Shown: positions 1-9,101 of the stretch, piece after piece
Numbering within the stretch: position 1 is the stretch's first letter
How the letters are laid out: each line of letters begins with the position of its first letter
Origin: Methylobacterium sp. J-078
GTDB taxonomy: Bacteria > Pseudomonadota > Alphaproteobacteria > Rhizobiales > Beijerinckiaceae
Direction: 5' to 3'
DNA length: 64,000 nt
Assembly (NCBI RefSeq): GCF_022829285.1
Contig: NZ_JAKSYI010000132.1
Coordinates: 1-64,000 of the forward strand
Notes under the pieces: generated by a model
What the model was told of the DNA's origin: nothing
What the model saw: only the letters and a program-made list of their open reading frames with translations
Databases searched by the model: none
Program-made: the position numbers and the translations under genes

Positions 1-554
1 GCCCGGGCGATGTTGACGCGCTGGCGCTGGCCGCCCGACAGCTCGTGCGGATAGCGCGCCGCGAAGCGCGCCGGCTCCAGCCCCACCCGGGCGAGCAGGG
101 AGCGGGCGCGCTCGATGGCCTGGCGCTTCGGGACCCCGTGCACCTGCGGCCCGAAGGCGATGGAGCCCTCGATGGTCATGCGCGGGTTGAGGGAGGAGTA
201 GCTGTCCTGAAACACCATCTGGGCCTGGGCCCGGAAGTCGCGCAAGGGCAGCGCCCGGCTGCCGATGCGCTCGCCGTCGAACAGCAGGTCACCCGAATCG
301 TGGCCGATCAGCCCCATGATGAGCCGGGCGGTGGTGGACTTGCCGCAGCCCGACTCGCCGACGACCCCGAGGGTCTCGCCCTTCAGGATCTCGAAGTCGA
401 CGCCGTCCACGGCGCGCACCACCGCTTTCGCGCCGCCGAACCCCTTCTTGACGGGAAAGTGCTTCACGAGGCGGTCGACCGTGAGGAGAGGCTGGGCCGG
501 GCCGCCCCGGTCGCGGGCGATCGGAACGGTGGGCGCACCGATGGGCATGCTCAT
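1..554 (-). CDS. Peptide ABC transporter ATP-binding protein, partial (C-terminus off the left edge)
   Basis: Cytoplasmic ATPase of an oligopeptide/dipeptide importer (DppF/OppF family). Translation of the reverse strand gives about 184 residues, with Walker A GESGCGKST near residue 66, a Q-loop VFQDSYSSLNPRM typical of DppF/OppF proteins, and the ABC signature LSGGQRQRV just before the window ends. The Walker B and the C-terminal oligopeptide-transporter domain lie outside. The ATG overlaps the stop of the upstream permease gene as ATGA, so the genes are translationally coupled. It is the last visible member of the operon binding protein, permease B, permease C, ATPase. The substrate cannot be read from the sequence. 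Confidence 0.93.
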   Translation of the reverse strand, partial: MSMPIGAPTVPIARDRGGPAQPLLTVDRLVKHFPVKKGFGGAKAVVRAVDGVDFEILKGETLGVVGESGCGKSTTARLIMGLIGHDSGDLLFDGERIGSRALPLRDFRAQAQMVFQDSYSSLNPRMTIEGSIAFGPQVHGVPKRQAIERARSLLARVGLEPARFAARYPHELSGGQRQRVNIAR

Positions 555-1480
555 GCCTTCACCTCCATGGCGGACCGCAGGCCGTCGGAGAACAGGTTGA
601 ACGAGATCGAGACGATGAAGATGGCGAGCCCCGGCAGGGCGGCGACCATCGGGTTCACGTAGATCGCCGTGCGCAGGGTGTTGAGCATCAGGCCCCATTC
701 GGGCTCGGGCGGCTTCACGCCGAGGCCGAGGAAGGACAGGCCCGAGGCCAGGATCATCGATACGCTGATGAGGCTGGTGGCGTAGACGAAGATCGGCCCG
801 AGCACGTTGCCGAGCACCTGCACCCGCAGGATCGTCAGGGTCGAGGCGCCCGAGAGCCGGGCCGCGTCGACGTAGTCCCGGGCGCGGATCTGGGTGGTCA
901 CGCTCTCGGCCACGCGGGCGATCTGGGGCACGAACACGCAGGTGAGCGACACGATGGAGTTGACGATGCCCGCCCCCAGGGCGCCCGAGAGGGCAATGGC
1001 CAGCAGGACCGAGGGGAAGGCGAAGAACACGTCCACCGTGCGCATCAGCACGGTGTTGACCCAGCCGCCGACATAGCCCGCCAGGATGCCGATGGCGGAC
1101 CCGATGACGAAGGCGAGGATGACGGGGGTGACGCCGATGAACAGGGACAGGCGCCCACCCATCATCAGGCGGCTCAGCATGTCGCGTCCGAGCTCGTCGG
1201 AGCCGAGGATGTAGGTCGCGTCGCCGATGGGCTTGAGGCGCCGCAGCATCGAGCCGCGATAGGGGTCCATCGGGGTGATCCAGGGCGAGAGCAGCGCCAC
1301 CGCCACGATCGCCAGGATGACGCAGGCGGCCGCCATCGCCACGGGATCGCGCAGGAGCTTGTGGCCGACCTGCCCCCAGAACCCCCGCGAGGGCACGAAG
1401 GCGTCGGGCGCCGTCGGCGCCGGGGCGGTCCCGCCGGCGATGTCGAGGACGGGTGCCGCGGCCTGTGTCGCGTGTGCCAT
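551..1480 (-). CDS. Peptide ABC transporter permease, DppC family
   Basis: Inner-membrane permease of 309 residues, normal for DppC/OppC. An N-terminal cytoplasmic stretch and one hydrophobic segment (about residues 48-68) are followed by the DppC-type DPYRGSMLRRL and GSDELGRDMLSRLM region. The BPD transport domain comes next, including the EAA-like loop DAARLSGASTLTILRVQVLGN that contacts the ATPase. The start overlaps the preceding permease stop by one base (TGATG), and the stop overlaps the ATPase start (ATGA). With its DppB partner it should form the heterodimeric channel of the importer. Substrate unknown. Confidence 0.95.
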   Translation of the reverse strand: MAHATQAAAPVLDIAGGTAPAPTAPDAFVPSRGFWGQVGHKLLRDPVAMAAACVILAIVAVALLSPWITPMDPYRGSMLRRLKPIGDATYILGSDELGRDMLSRLMMGGRLSLFIGVTPVILAFVIGSAIGILAGYVGGWVNTVLMRTVDVFFAFPSVLLAIALSGALGAGIVNSIVSLTCVFVPQIARVAESVTTQIRARDYVDAARLSGASTLTILRVQVLGNVLGPIFVYATSLISVSMILASGLSFLGLGVKPPEPEWGLMLNTLRTAIYVNPMVAALPGLAIFIVSISFNLFSDGLRSAMEVKA

Positions 1481-2433
1481 CAGCCCCTCTCGATGCGCGG
1501 GTCGAGCGCCGTCTGCACGACGTCGACGATGAGGTTAAGGGCGACGAAGAACATCGCCAGGACGAGGATCGAGCCCTGGAGAAGGGGCAGGTCGCGCTGG
1601 AAGATCGCGGCGTTCAGGAGAAAGCCTGTGCCGGGCCAGGCGAACACCGTCTCGATCAGGATCGAGCCGCCGAGCAGGTATCCGAGCTGCAGGCCCATGA
1701 TGGCGAGCGCCGTCGGGGCGGCGTTCTTCACCACGTGCTTGAACACGCCGAACTCACTCATGCCCTTGGCCCGGAGCGCGCCCACGAAGTCCTGGGAAAG
1801 GATGTCGCCCACCAGCGCCCGGACGGTGCGGGCGATGACGCCCATGGGGATCACCGACATCGTGAGGGCGGGCAGGATGATGTAGCGCAGGTGGTCGAGA
1901 TCGGGCCGCCAGTTGCCCGAGCCGTCCGGCCCGGCGCCGGTGGGCGGCAGCCAGCCGAGCTGGGCCGAGAACACGATGACCAGCACCATGCCGAGCCAGT
2001 AATGCGGCACGCTGACCCCGAACACCGACACCGCCGAGGCGAGCCGGTCCAGGATCGAGTTGCGGAAGTAGCCGGCCACGAAGCCGAACAGGCAGCCGAA
2101 GGTGAAGCCGATCAGCGTCGCCACGCTGGCGAGGATCAGGCTGTTGACCACCGCCCGGCCGACCTCCTGCACCACGGGGCGGCCCGTGGCGATGGAGATG
2201 CCGAGGTCGCCCTGGAGCACGTGCCAGAGCCAGATCACGTACTGTACCGGCAGCGGCTTGTCGTAGCCGTAGGCCGCCCGCATGGCGTCGATGGTCTCCT
2301 GCGTGGCGTCCACCGGGAGCACGGCGCTCAAGGGGTCGCCGGGGGCGAGGTGGACCAGCATGAAGCAGACAACGCTGACGCCGAGCGCCACCGGCGTGAC
2401 GGTCAGCAGGCGCTGGAGGATGAACTTCAGCAT
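1480..2433 (-). CDS. Peptide ABC transporter permease, DppB family
   Basis: Inner-membrane permease of 317 residues, normal for DppB/OppB. The N-terminus has the typical first membrane helix (MLKFILQRLLTVTPVALGVS) followed by the diagnostic HLAPGDPLSAVL motif. Several membrane spans follow, with the EAA-type loop around ALRAKGMSEFGVFKHVVKN. It is coupled to the next permease by a one-base TGATG overlap. It starts 260 bp downstream of the substrate-binding protein gene. That gap carries a large hairpin (2512-2612) that could cause higher expression of the binding protein than of the permeases, a common arrangement for such operons (inference). Confidence 0.95.
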   Translation of the reverse strand: MLKFILQRLLTVTPVALGVSVVCFMLVHLAPGDPLSAVLPVDATQETIDAMRAAYGYDKPLPVQYVIWLWHVLQGDLGISIATGRPVVQEVGRAVVNSLILASVATLIGFTFGCLFGFVAGYFRNSILDRLASAVSVFGVSVPHYWLGMVLVIVFSAQLGWLPPTGAGPDGSGNWRPDLDHLRYIILPALTMSVIPMGVIARTVRALVGDILSQDFVGALRAKGMSEFGVFKHVVKNAAPTALAIMGLQLGYLLGGSILIETVFAWPGTGFLLNAAIFQRDLPLLQGSILVLAMFFVALNLIVDVVQTALDPRIERG

Positions 2434-2511
2434 GATGCGAAGCCTCGGAACGCATCGTCACCCGGCGACCATGCGGCCGAGGTCTTCGATCGTGAGCACG
2501 AAGCACCACGG

Positions 2512-2612
2512 GGCTCCCTCTCCTGGAAGGAGAGGGATGGGGTGAGGTGTAGTCCATGTCCGGAGAGGTCACGCACCTCACCCTGTCCCTCTCCTTCCAG
2601 GAGAGGGGACCC
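2512..2612. repeat. Long imperfect inverted repeat between binding-protein and permease genes
   Basis: Left arm 2512-2550 and right arm 2573-2612 are near-perfect reverse complements. Each contains the core CTCTCCTKSMAGGAGAG type palindrome followed by GGGTGAGGTG or its complement. The whole forms a hairpin with arms of about 38 nt and a loop of about 22 nt. It looks like a dispersed palindromic (REP-like) element or an intra-operon RNA-stabilising/attenuating hairpin. No gene fits within the 260-bp gap 2434-2692. Confidence 0.8.
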
Positions 2613-2692
2613 GCGCAGCCCGCGCGAAGTATGAACACGACCACCGCGAGGGGGAGGGTTCGTGCGCGCGCACATTCGCATCACCCGCTCCG

Positions 2693-4309
2693 TCACTTGC
2701 CCATCGAGATCGGCGAGAAGTCCTGGAACCAGTTCTGCGCCTGCACGAAGCCCTTCACCTTGGGGCTCATGGCGCGCGGGTTGGTGTCGTGGGCCACCAT
2801 CAGGAACAGGGCGTCGTTCACGTATTTCTCGTGGACTTTCTCCAGGACCTTGGTCTGCTCGGCCGGGTCGAAGGTGGTGCGGACCTGATCGAAGAGCTTG
2901 TCCATCTCGGGGTCGCAGTAATGGCCCCAATTGGTGCCGTTGGGCGCGGCGAGGTTGCACTGGAGGTGCCGGATGAAGCCCGTGAAGGGGTCCTGGATGA
3001 AGTAGGAGAAGTTCATCCCCGTGGCCTTGCGCGACATGTCGGACTTCGCGCCCGCCCGCCAGAGGTTGATGAGCGTGTTCCACTCGACCACCTCGAACTC
3101 GACCTTGATGCCGACATCCGCGAGGTTCTGCTGGATGAACTCGTTCATCGGCAGGGGCTGCATCTGGCCCGAGCCCGAGGGCGCGATCAGGATCTTGGTG
3201 ACGATGGGCTTGTTGGGCCCGTAGCCGGCTTCCGCCAGCAGCTTCTTGGCGGCCTCGGGGTCGTAGGTCGGCTTGAAGGTCGGGTTGCCGAACCAGGCCG
3301 AGCCCGGCGGCATGAAGCCCTGCGCGGGGATCATCAGGCCGTTGAGCAGTTCCTTCATGCCCTCGCGGTCGACGGCGAGGTTGGCCGCCTTGCGCACGCG
3401 GATGTCGTTCCAGGGCGAGCCCTCGGCGCGGGAGAGGTGCCAGGTCCAGTTGTGCGGGTAGGCGTTGGTGACGATGCCGAAGCCGGCGGCCTTGAGGGAG
3501 GCCACCGCGTCCGGCGGGGGCGCCTCGATCCAGTCGACCTGGCCGGAGCGGAGCGCGGCCACGCGGGCATTGGCCTCGGGCAGCGGCACGAGCACGAGCT
3601 TGTCGAGCTTCGGCACCCGGGCCTTGTCCCAGTACTCCTTGTTGGGCGCCATCTCGGCGCGCTCGCGCGGGGCGAACAGGGTCAGCTTCCACGGGCCGGT
3701 GCCGGCGGGCGTCTTGGCGAAGGCGTCCCAGCTCTTGCCGACCTTCTCCCACTGGCCGGGCGACGAAATCATGATCCAGGCGATCTGGTAGGGCAGCGTC
3801 GCGTCGGGGTTCTTGGTGATCACCTCGAGGGTGGTCGGATCGACGGCCCGGTAGCTCGCCACCGCCGGGATGCGCGAGCGCCCTTGCGCCGACTGGCGCG
3901 GGTCGAATTGCGGCGCGTCGGTCTTGAGGAGCTTGTCGAGGTTCCACACCACCGACTCGGCGGTGAAGGGCGAGCCGTCGTGGAAGGTCACGCCCTCGCG
4001 CAGCTTGAAGGTCCACCGGGTGTTGTCGGCGGGATCGACGGTCCAGCTCGTGGCGAGGCCCGGCACCAGCACGGAGGGCTTGGTTGCCGAGGAAAGGTCC
4101 CAGTTGATGAGCCCGTCATAGACCGTGTAGCCCGTGAACCGCATGCCCTCGCCGCCATTGTCGGCCTGCCCCGTGGTGAGCGGGATGTCGGAGGCGGTCA
4201 TGCCGATCTTGAGCACGCCCTGAGCGAAGGCGGCGGGCATCATCACGCCCGACACCAGGGCGGCGGCGAGGAGGCGGCGGGTCGACCAACGCGAAACTGC
4301 AGTGAACAT
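2693..4309 (-). CDS. Peptide ABC transporter substrate-binding protein (SBP_bac_5)
   Basis: Periplasmic solute-binding protein of about 538 residues from the chosen ATG. The frame is open 60 codons further upstream, but the ATG at 4309 opens directly into a classic signal peptide: basic SRWSTRR, a hydrophobic LLAAALVSGVMM stretch, then AAFA cleavage before QGVLKIG. The body carries the family 5 hallmarks NTRWTFKLREGVTFHDGSPFTAESVVW (about residues 92-118) and a C-terminal segment typical of DppA/OppA-type proteins. It is first in the peptide importer operon and delivers ligand to the DppB/DppC-type permeases. The ligand (peptide, glutathione or opine) cannot be told from sequence. Confidence 0.94.
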   Translation of the reverse strand: MFTAVSRWSTRRLLAAALVSGVMMPAAFAQGVLKIGMTASDIPLTTGQADNGGEGMRFTGYTVYDGLINWDLSSATKPSVLVPGLATSWTVDPADNTRWTFKLREGVTFHDGSPFTAESVVWNLDKLLKTDAPQFDPRQSAQGRSRIPAVASYRAVDPTTLEVITKNPDATLPYQIAWIMISSPGQWEKVGKSWDAFAKTPAGTGPWKLTLFAPRERAEMAPNKEYWDKARVPKLDKLVLVPLPEANARVAALRSGQVDWIEAPPPDAVASLKAAGFGIVTNAYPHNWTWHLSRAEGSPWNDIRVRKAANLAVDREGMKELLNGLMIPAQGFMPPGSAWFGNPTFKPTYDPEAAKKLLAEAGYGPNKPIVTKILIAPSGSGQMQPLPMNEFIQQNLADVGIKVEFEVVEWNTLINLWRAGAKSDMSRKATGMNFSYFIQDPFTGFIRHLQCNLAAPNGTNWGHYCDPEMDKLFDQVRTTFDPAEQTKVLEKVHEKYVNDALFLMVAHDTNPRAMSPKVKGFVQAQNWFQDFSPISMGK

Positions 4310-4594
4310 TCGGGACCGTGTTCCTCGTGAAGGGCGCGCGCCCTGACGGCACCGTGAATGCAATCCCCCGGCCAGTTCACGCCGCAGTGCACACGTGCAC
4401 CCCGTAGCGGACTCCGGACGCCCGTCGGTTCGTGGCCGCGCCGGATTCGAGTCGGGGGAAACACGACAATCTGCCTGTTTTGCGGGCATGGCCGTCTCAG
4501 AGCAGGGCGTGCCCTATCCTCATCCGTCGAGCGTGATGAAATCTTGAGCGCTCGTGCCGGGCGACCCGGGCCGCCCTCGTGTCGGCTCTCCAGA

Positions 4595-4633
4595 GATCTC
4601 GCCCGAGGATCTCGCCCGAGGATCTCGCCCGAC
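4595..4633. repeat. Three tandem copies of a 13-bp unit
   Basis: GATCTCGCCCGAG occurs three times head to tail at 4595-4607, 4608-4620 and 4621-4633 (last base differs). It lies in the 405-bp gap between the divergent binding-protein and efflux genes. The remainder of that gap (4310-4594) shows nothing I recognise. Confidence 0.9.
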
Positions 4634-4641
4634 ACCCCCAA

Positions 4642-4670
4642 TTGACGGCGGCTGTCCGCGCAAATAGATT
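4642..4670 (+). promoter_or_regulatory. Candidate sigma-70-type promoter of the RND efflux operon
   Basis: TTGACG (4642-4647), a 17-bp spacer and TAGATT (4665-4670) match the housekeeping consensus well. The start codon of the adaptor gene follows 45 bp later. An AT-rich stretch with the palindrome TGATCA (4672-4677) overlaps the expected transcription start and could be an operator. Inferred from sequence only. Confidence 0.5.
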
Positions 4671-4714
4671 TTGATCATAATTTTAAACGGGCACCGGCCG
4701 GACGGAGATGAGCG

Positions 4715-5815
4715 ATGCGGACGAGAATGGTCCCAGGTCTGGTCGGGCTGGGCCTTTCCGGGCTGGCCCTGGCGGCCTGCTCGCCGGCGGAGACGGCGGT
4801 GACGCCCGAGCCGCCCCTGGTGCAGATTGCCGAGGTCAGCCCCGGCCCCGGTGCGGTCTCGCGCTACACCGGCGTGATCCGGGCCCGGACCGAGAGCAAT
4901 CTCGGCTTCCGCGTGGGTGGCAAGATCTTCGAGCGCCTCGTCGATCCGGGTGACCGCGTGCGCCTGGGCCAGCCCCTGATGCGCCTCGACCGCACCGACT
5001 TCACCCTCGCGCTCAACGCCGCACGCGCCTCCGTCGAGGCGGCTCGCGCCCAGATGATCAAGGCCAGGGCCGACGAGGCGCGCAGCCGCAAGCTCGTGGC
5101 CGACGGCTGGACCTCGAAGCAGACCTACGACCAGAACAAGGGCGCGGCCGATGCCGCCATCGCCCAGTTCGCGAATGCCGAGGCCCAGGCCAGCCAGATC
5201 GAGAACCAGGCGGCCTATGCCGAGCTTCAGGCCGATGCCGACGGCGTCGTCATGGAGGTGCCCTCCGAGCCCGGCCAGGTGGTCGCGGCCGGCCAGACCG
5301 TGGTCAGGCTCGCCCGCGACGGCGCCCGCGAGGCGGAGGTGTTCCTGCCCGAGGGCAGCCGCCGCGCCGCCGAGGGCGAAGCCTCCGCCACCCTCTACGC
5401 GGAGGGCGCGGCGACCTACCCGGCGCGCCTGCGCGAATTGTCCGCCACCGCCGACCCGGCCACCCGCACATACCGGGCGCGCTACATCCTCGCGGGCGGC
5501 GGCGAGGCCGCGCCGCTCGGCGCCACCGTCACCCTGCAGCTCAAGGCCCGCGCGGCGGACCGAGCCGCGAGCGTGGAGGTGCCTCTCGCGGCCCTGTTCG
5601 ACCAGGGGCGCGGCACGAACGTCTGGCGCTACGACGGCGCCACCGAGACCGTTCGCCCGCAGGCCGTGCGGGTCGCCCGCATGGGCGAGGAGCGCGCCGA
5701 GATCGTCGCCGGTCTGAACCCCGGCGACCGGATCGTGGCGCTCGGCGCCCACCTCCTCAAGGCCGACCAGCGGGTGCGACCGGCCCCCGCCAGCCTGACC
5801 GGGGTGGAGCGATGA
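4715..5815 (+). CDS. RND efflux periplasmic adaptor (membrane fusion) lipoprotein
   Basis: Adaptor of 366 residues that should bridge the RND pump encoded next to an outer-membrane channel. The N-terminus is a lipoprotein signal with lipobox LAAC at residue 22, so it is probably anchored to the inner membrane by a lipid. The lipoyl/biotinyl half-motifs (GFRVGGKIFERLVDPGD near residue 64 and ADADGVVMEVPSEPGQVV near 170) flank a coiled-coil hairpin (about 95-160) rich in Ala, Glu, Gln and Lys. The stop overlaps the pump start as ATGA. No TolC-like gene is in the window, so the outer channel must be encoded elsewhere. The downstream TetR gene may regulate the pair. Confidence 0.93.
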   Translation: MRTRMVPGLVGLGLSGLALAACSPAETAVTPEPPLVQIAEVSPGPGAVSRYTGVIRARTESNLGFRVGGKIFERLVDPGDRVRLGQPLMRLDRTDFTLALNAARASVEAARAQMIKARADEARSRKLVADGWTSKQTYDQNKGAADAAIAQFANAEAQASQIENQAAYAELQADADGVVMEVPSEPGQVVAAGQTVVRLARDGAREAEVFLPEGSRRAAEGEASATLYAEGAATYPARLRELSATADPATRTYRARYILAGGGEAAPLGATVTLQLKARAADRAASVEVPLAALFDQGRGTNVWRYDGATETVRPQAVRVARMGEERAEIVAGLNPGDRIVALGAHLLKADQRVRPAPASLTGVER

Positions 5816-8800
5816 GCGCCTTCAACCTCTCGGCGCTCGCCGTCCGCGAGCGGGCCGTCACCCTGTTCCTGCTGATCGCGCTCACGGGCGCGGGCTTCTT
5901 CGCCTTCCAGAAGCTCGGACGGGGCGAGGACCCGGCCTTCACCGTCAAGGTCATGACGGTCTCGGCCGCCTGGCCGGGCGCCACGTCGGAAGAGATGCAG
6001 CGCCAGGTCGCCGACCCCCTGGAGAAGCGGCTGCAGGAACTCGTCTACTACGACCGGGCCGAGACCACGGTGCGTCCCGGCCTGATGATGACCAAGGTCA
6101 TCTTCAAGGACAACATGCCGCCGGCCAAGCTCCAGTCCGAGTTCTACCAGGCCCGCAAGAAGCTCACCGACCAGGCCTCCAGCCTGCCGCGCGGGGTGCT
6201 GGGGCCGCTCTTCAACGACGAGTTCTCGGACATCTACTTCGCCCTCTACGCCGTGCAGGCCAAGGGCCTGCCCCACCGCCAGCTCGTGCTGCGCGCCGAG
6301 GACCTGCGCCAGCGCCTGCTGCGGGTGCCGGGCGTCGAGAAGATCAACATCCTGGGCGAGCAGGCCCAGAAGATCTTCGTCGAGATCTCCTATCAGCGTC
6401 TGGCCACCCTCGGCATCACCGGCCAGCAATTGCTCGCAGCACTTGCCAACCAGAACGACGTGACCCCGGCCGGCTTCGTCGAGGCCGCGGGTCCGCGCGT
6501 GTATCTCCGCCTCGACGGGGCCATCGACGGGCTCGACGCCATCCGCGACCTGCCCGTGGCGGCCGGCGACCGCAGCCTGAAGCTCGGCGACATCGCCGAG
6601 GTGAAGCGCGGCTACGAGGACCCCAAGACCTTCGCGATCCGCAACGACGGCGAGCCGGCCCTGATGCTCGGCCTCGTGATGAAGCCCGGCTTCAACGGCT
6701 TGAAGCTCGGCGAGGCGCTCAACGCCGAGGAGGTGGCGATCCACCACGAGACGCCGGTGGGCATCGGCTTCACCAAGATCACCGACCAGGCCAAGGTCAT
6801 CGACGACGCCATCCACGAGTTCATGGTCAAGTTCTTCACGGCGCTGGGCGTGGTGATCTTCGTGTCCCTGGTGGCGCTCGGCTTCCGGGTCGGCATCGTG
6901 GTGGCGCTGGCCGTGCCGCTCACCCTCTCGGCGGTGTTCGTGGTGATGATGGTCACGGGCCGTGACTTCGACCGCATCACGCTGGGCGCCCTCATCATCT
7001 CGCTGGGGCTGCTCGTGGACGATGCCATCATCGCCATCGAGATGATGGTGGTGCGCATGGAGGAAGGCGCCGACCGCATCGAGGCGGCGACCCATGCCTG
7101 GAGCGCCACCGCCGCGCCGATGCTCACCGGCACCCTGGTGACCATCGCGGGCTTCCTGCCCGTGGGCTTTGCCGCCTCCACGGCGGGCGAGTACGCCGGC
7201 AACATCTTCTGGGTGGTGGCCTTCTCGCTGATCGTCTCCTGGATCGTGGCCGTGACCTTCACGCCCTATCTCGGGGTCAAGCTCCTGCCGAACATCGGAC
7301 GCGTGGAAGGCGGGCACGCGGCGATCTACGCCACCAGGAACTACGAGCGCCTGCGCCGCGCGGTGCGGATGTCCGTCGACCACAAGTGGCTGGCCGCCGG
7401 CATCACCGTGGGCCTGTTCGCCCTGGCCGTCGTGGCGATGGGCCGTGTCGAACAGCAGTTCTTCCCGAACTCCGAGCGCCCCGAACTCATCGTCGAGGTG
7501 ACCCTGCCGGCGGGCTCGGCCTTCGCCACCACGGAAGCGAGCGTCAGGCGCGTCGAGGCGGCCCTGCGCGACCTCCCCGAGGCGGGGGAGATCACGAGCT
7601 ATGTCGGCCAGGGCATGCCCCGCTTCGTGCTGTCCTTCGATCCCGAACTGCCCGATCCGGCCTTCGCACAGATCGTGGTGCAGACGGCCGATGCGCATGC
7701 CCGCGACGTCCTGCGGGGCAAGGTGCGCAGGCTCGTCGACGAAGGGCTCTTCCCGGAGGCACGCGTGCGCGTGCTCCAGATCGTGTTCGGGCCGCCGATC
7801 CGTTTCCCGGTCGCCTTCCGGGTGGTGGGGCCCGACCTCGACGTCATCCGCGGCATCGCGGGGCAAGTCCGGGATGTCATGGCGGCCAATCCCGCCATGC
7901 GCCTCGTCCACCTCGACTGGGGCGACAGGACCCCGAGCCTGCATCTGGCCTTCGACCAGGAGCGCCTGCGCCTGATCGGCCTGACCCCGAAGGAGGCCGC
8001 CCAGCAATTGCAGGCCTACCTCAACGGCACGCCCGCCACCCAGGTCCGCGAGAACCTGCGCGCCGTCGACGTGCTGCTGCGCAGCCCCGGCCCCGAGCGG
8101 CGCTCCCTGGCCGAGATCGGCGACCTGACCCTGGCGACGAAGGACGGGCGCCAAGTGCCGGTCTCCCAGGTGGCGCGCCTGGAGAGCCGCACGGAGGACG
8201 CGGTGCTGAAGCGCTACAACCGCGAGACCTACATCCGCGTGCAGGGCGACGTGCTCGACGGAAGGCAGCCGCCGGACATCCACGCCCAGGTCTTCCCCCT
8301 GCTGGCGCCGATTAAGGCCAGGCTCCCGCCGGGCTACCGCATCGACACGGCGGGCGCGGTGGAGGAGAGCGAGAAGGCAATGCTGTCCCTGGTGGCGGTG
8401 TTCCCGATCATGCTGATCGTGACGCTCACCGTGATCATGATCCAGGTGCGCTCGTTCGCCACCATGTTCATGGTCTTCGCCACCGCGCCGCTCGGCCTCG
8501 TCGGGGCCGCGCCGACACTGCTCATCTTCCACCAGCCCTTCGGCTTCAACGCGATCCTCGGCCTGATCGCCCTGTCGGGCATCCTGATGCGCAACACCCT
8601 GATCCTGGTGGATCAGATCCATCACGACCAGGCGGCGGGGCTGTCGAACTACGAGGCCATCGTGGAATCGACCGTGCGCCGGGCGCGGCCCGTGATCCTG
8701 ACGGCTGCGGCCGCCATGCTGGCCTTCATTCCCCTCACCCACTCGGTGTTCTGGGGGGCGCTCGCCTACGTGCTCATCGGCGGCGTCGGGGTCGGCACCC

Positions 8801-8913
8801 TGCTGACGCTGCTGTTCCTGCCCGCCCTCTACGCCCTCTGGTTCCGGGTGGCGCGCGCGCCGCGAGAGCGCCCGGCCGCATCGGCCGCCGGGTCCCTGCC
8901 GGACCCGGCCTGA
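5812..8913 (+). CDS. RND efflux pump inner-membrane transporter
   Basis: Proton-driven multidrug-type transporter of 1033 residues, the normal size for AcrB/MexB/TriC relatives. There is one N-terminal membrane helix (about 15-33), a large periplasmic loop, then the first helix cluster. The TM4 motif GLLVDDAIIAIEMM (about residue 400) carries the paired aspartates of the proton relay. A second periplasmic loop and C-terminal helices follow, with the pseudo-repeat GILMRNTLILVDQI. It is translationally coupled to the adaptor. The sequence resembles the TriC-like branch more than classical AcrB (recalled similarity). Substrates cannot be inferred. Confidence 0.95.
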   Translation: MSAFNLSALAVRERAVTLFLLIALTGAGFFAFQKLGRGEDPAFTVKVMTVSAAWPGATSEEMQRQVADPLEKRLQELVYYDRAETTVRPGLMMTKVIFKDNMPPAKLQSEFYQARKKLTDQASSLPRGVLGPLFNDEFSDIYFALYAVQAKGLPHRQLVLRAEDLRQRLLRVPGVEKINILGEQAQKIFVEISYQRLATLGITGQQLLAALANQNDVTPAGFVEAAGPRVYLRLDGAIDGLDAIRDLPVAAGDRSLKLGDIAEVKRGYEDPKTFAIRNDGEPALMLGLVMKPGFNGLKLGEALNAEEVAIHHETPVGIGFTKITDQAKVIDDAIHEFMVKFFTALGVVIFVSLVALGFRVGIVVALAVPLTLSAVFVVMMVTGRDFDRITLGALIISLGLLVDDAIIAIEMMVVRMEEGADRIEAATHAWSATAAPMLTGTLVTIAGFLPVGFAASTAGEYAGNIFWVVAFSLIVSWIVAVTFTPYLGVKLLPNIGRVEGGHAAIYATRNYERLRRAVRMSVDHKWLAAGITVGLFALAVVAMGRVEQQFFPNSERPELIVEVTLPAGSAFATTEASVRRVEAALRDLPEAGEITSYVGQGMPRFVLSFDPELPDPAFAQIVVQTADAHARDVLRGKVRRLVDEGLFPEARVRVLQIVFGPPIRFPVAFRVVGPDLDVIRGIAGQVRDVMAANPAMRLVHLDWGDRTPSLHLAFDQERLRLIGLTPKEAAQQLQAYLNGTPATQVRENLRAVDVLLRSPGPERRSLAEIGDLTLATKDGRQVPVSQVARLESRTEDAVLKRYNRETYIRVQGDVLDGRQPPDIHAQVFPLLAPIKARLPPGYRIDTAGAVEESEKAMLSLVAVFPIMLIVTLTVIMIQVRSFATMFMVFATAPLGLVGAAPTLLIFHQPFGFNAILGLIALSGILMRNTLILVDQIHHDQAAGLSNYEAIVESTVRRARPVILTAAAAMLAFIPLTHSVFWGALAYVLIGGVGVGTLLTLLFLPALYALWFRVARAPRERPAASAAGSLPDPA

Positions 8914-8962
8914 ACCTGAGGGCATCCCGAATCGCGCGGCTCGTCCTTCGGCCGCGCGGTCC

Positions 8963-9007
8963 GCCGGCCGGCCCGCAATCCTGCCCCCCTCATGCGGGCC
9001 GGCCGGC
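8963..9007 (+). terminator. Perfect 15-bp stem downstream of the RND operon
   Basis: GCCGGCCGGCCCGCA (8963-8977) and its exact complement (8993-9007) are separated by 15 nt. It lies 49 bp after the pump stop and before the TetR gene. There is no T-run, so it may act as a rho-assisted terminator or only as an RNA 3' barrier. Confidence 0.5.
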
Positions 9008-9101
9008 CAGGACGACATCCAGGCGCTCTTCTTGAATGACGATCCGCATCTATATTGAGGGATCGGCCGGACGGGAGGGCCAAGCACAGGAGTGCCATGC
9101 A

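Noticed and set aside
9026..9060. A housekeeping promoter (TTGAAT ... TATATT) before the TetR gene
   Set aside because: The hexamers are only 13 bp apart, too close for a normal sigma-70 promoter, although the TATATT alone is suggestive.
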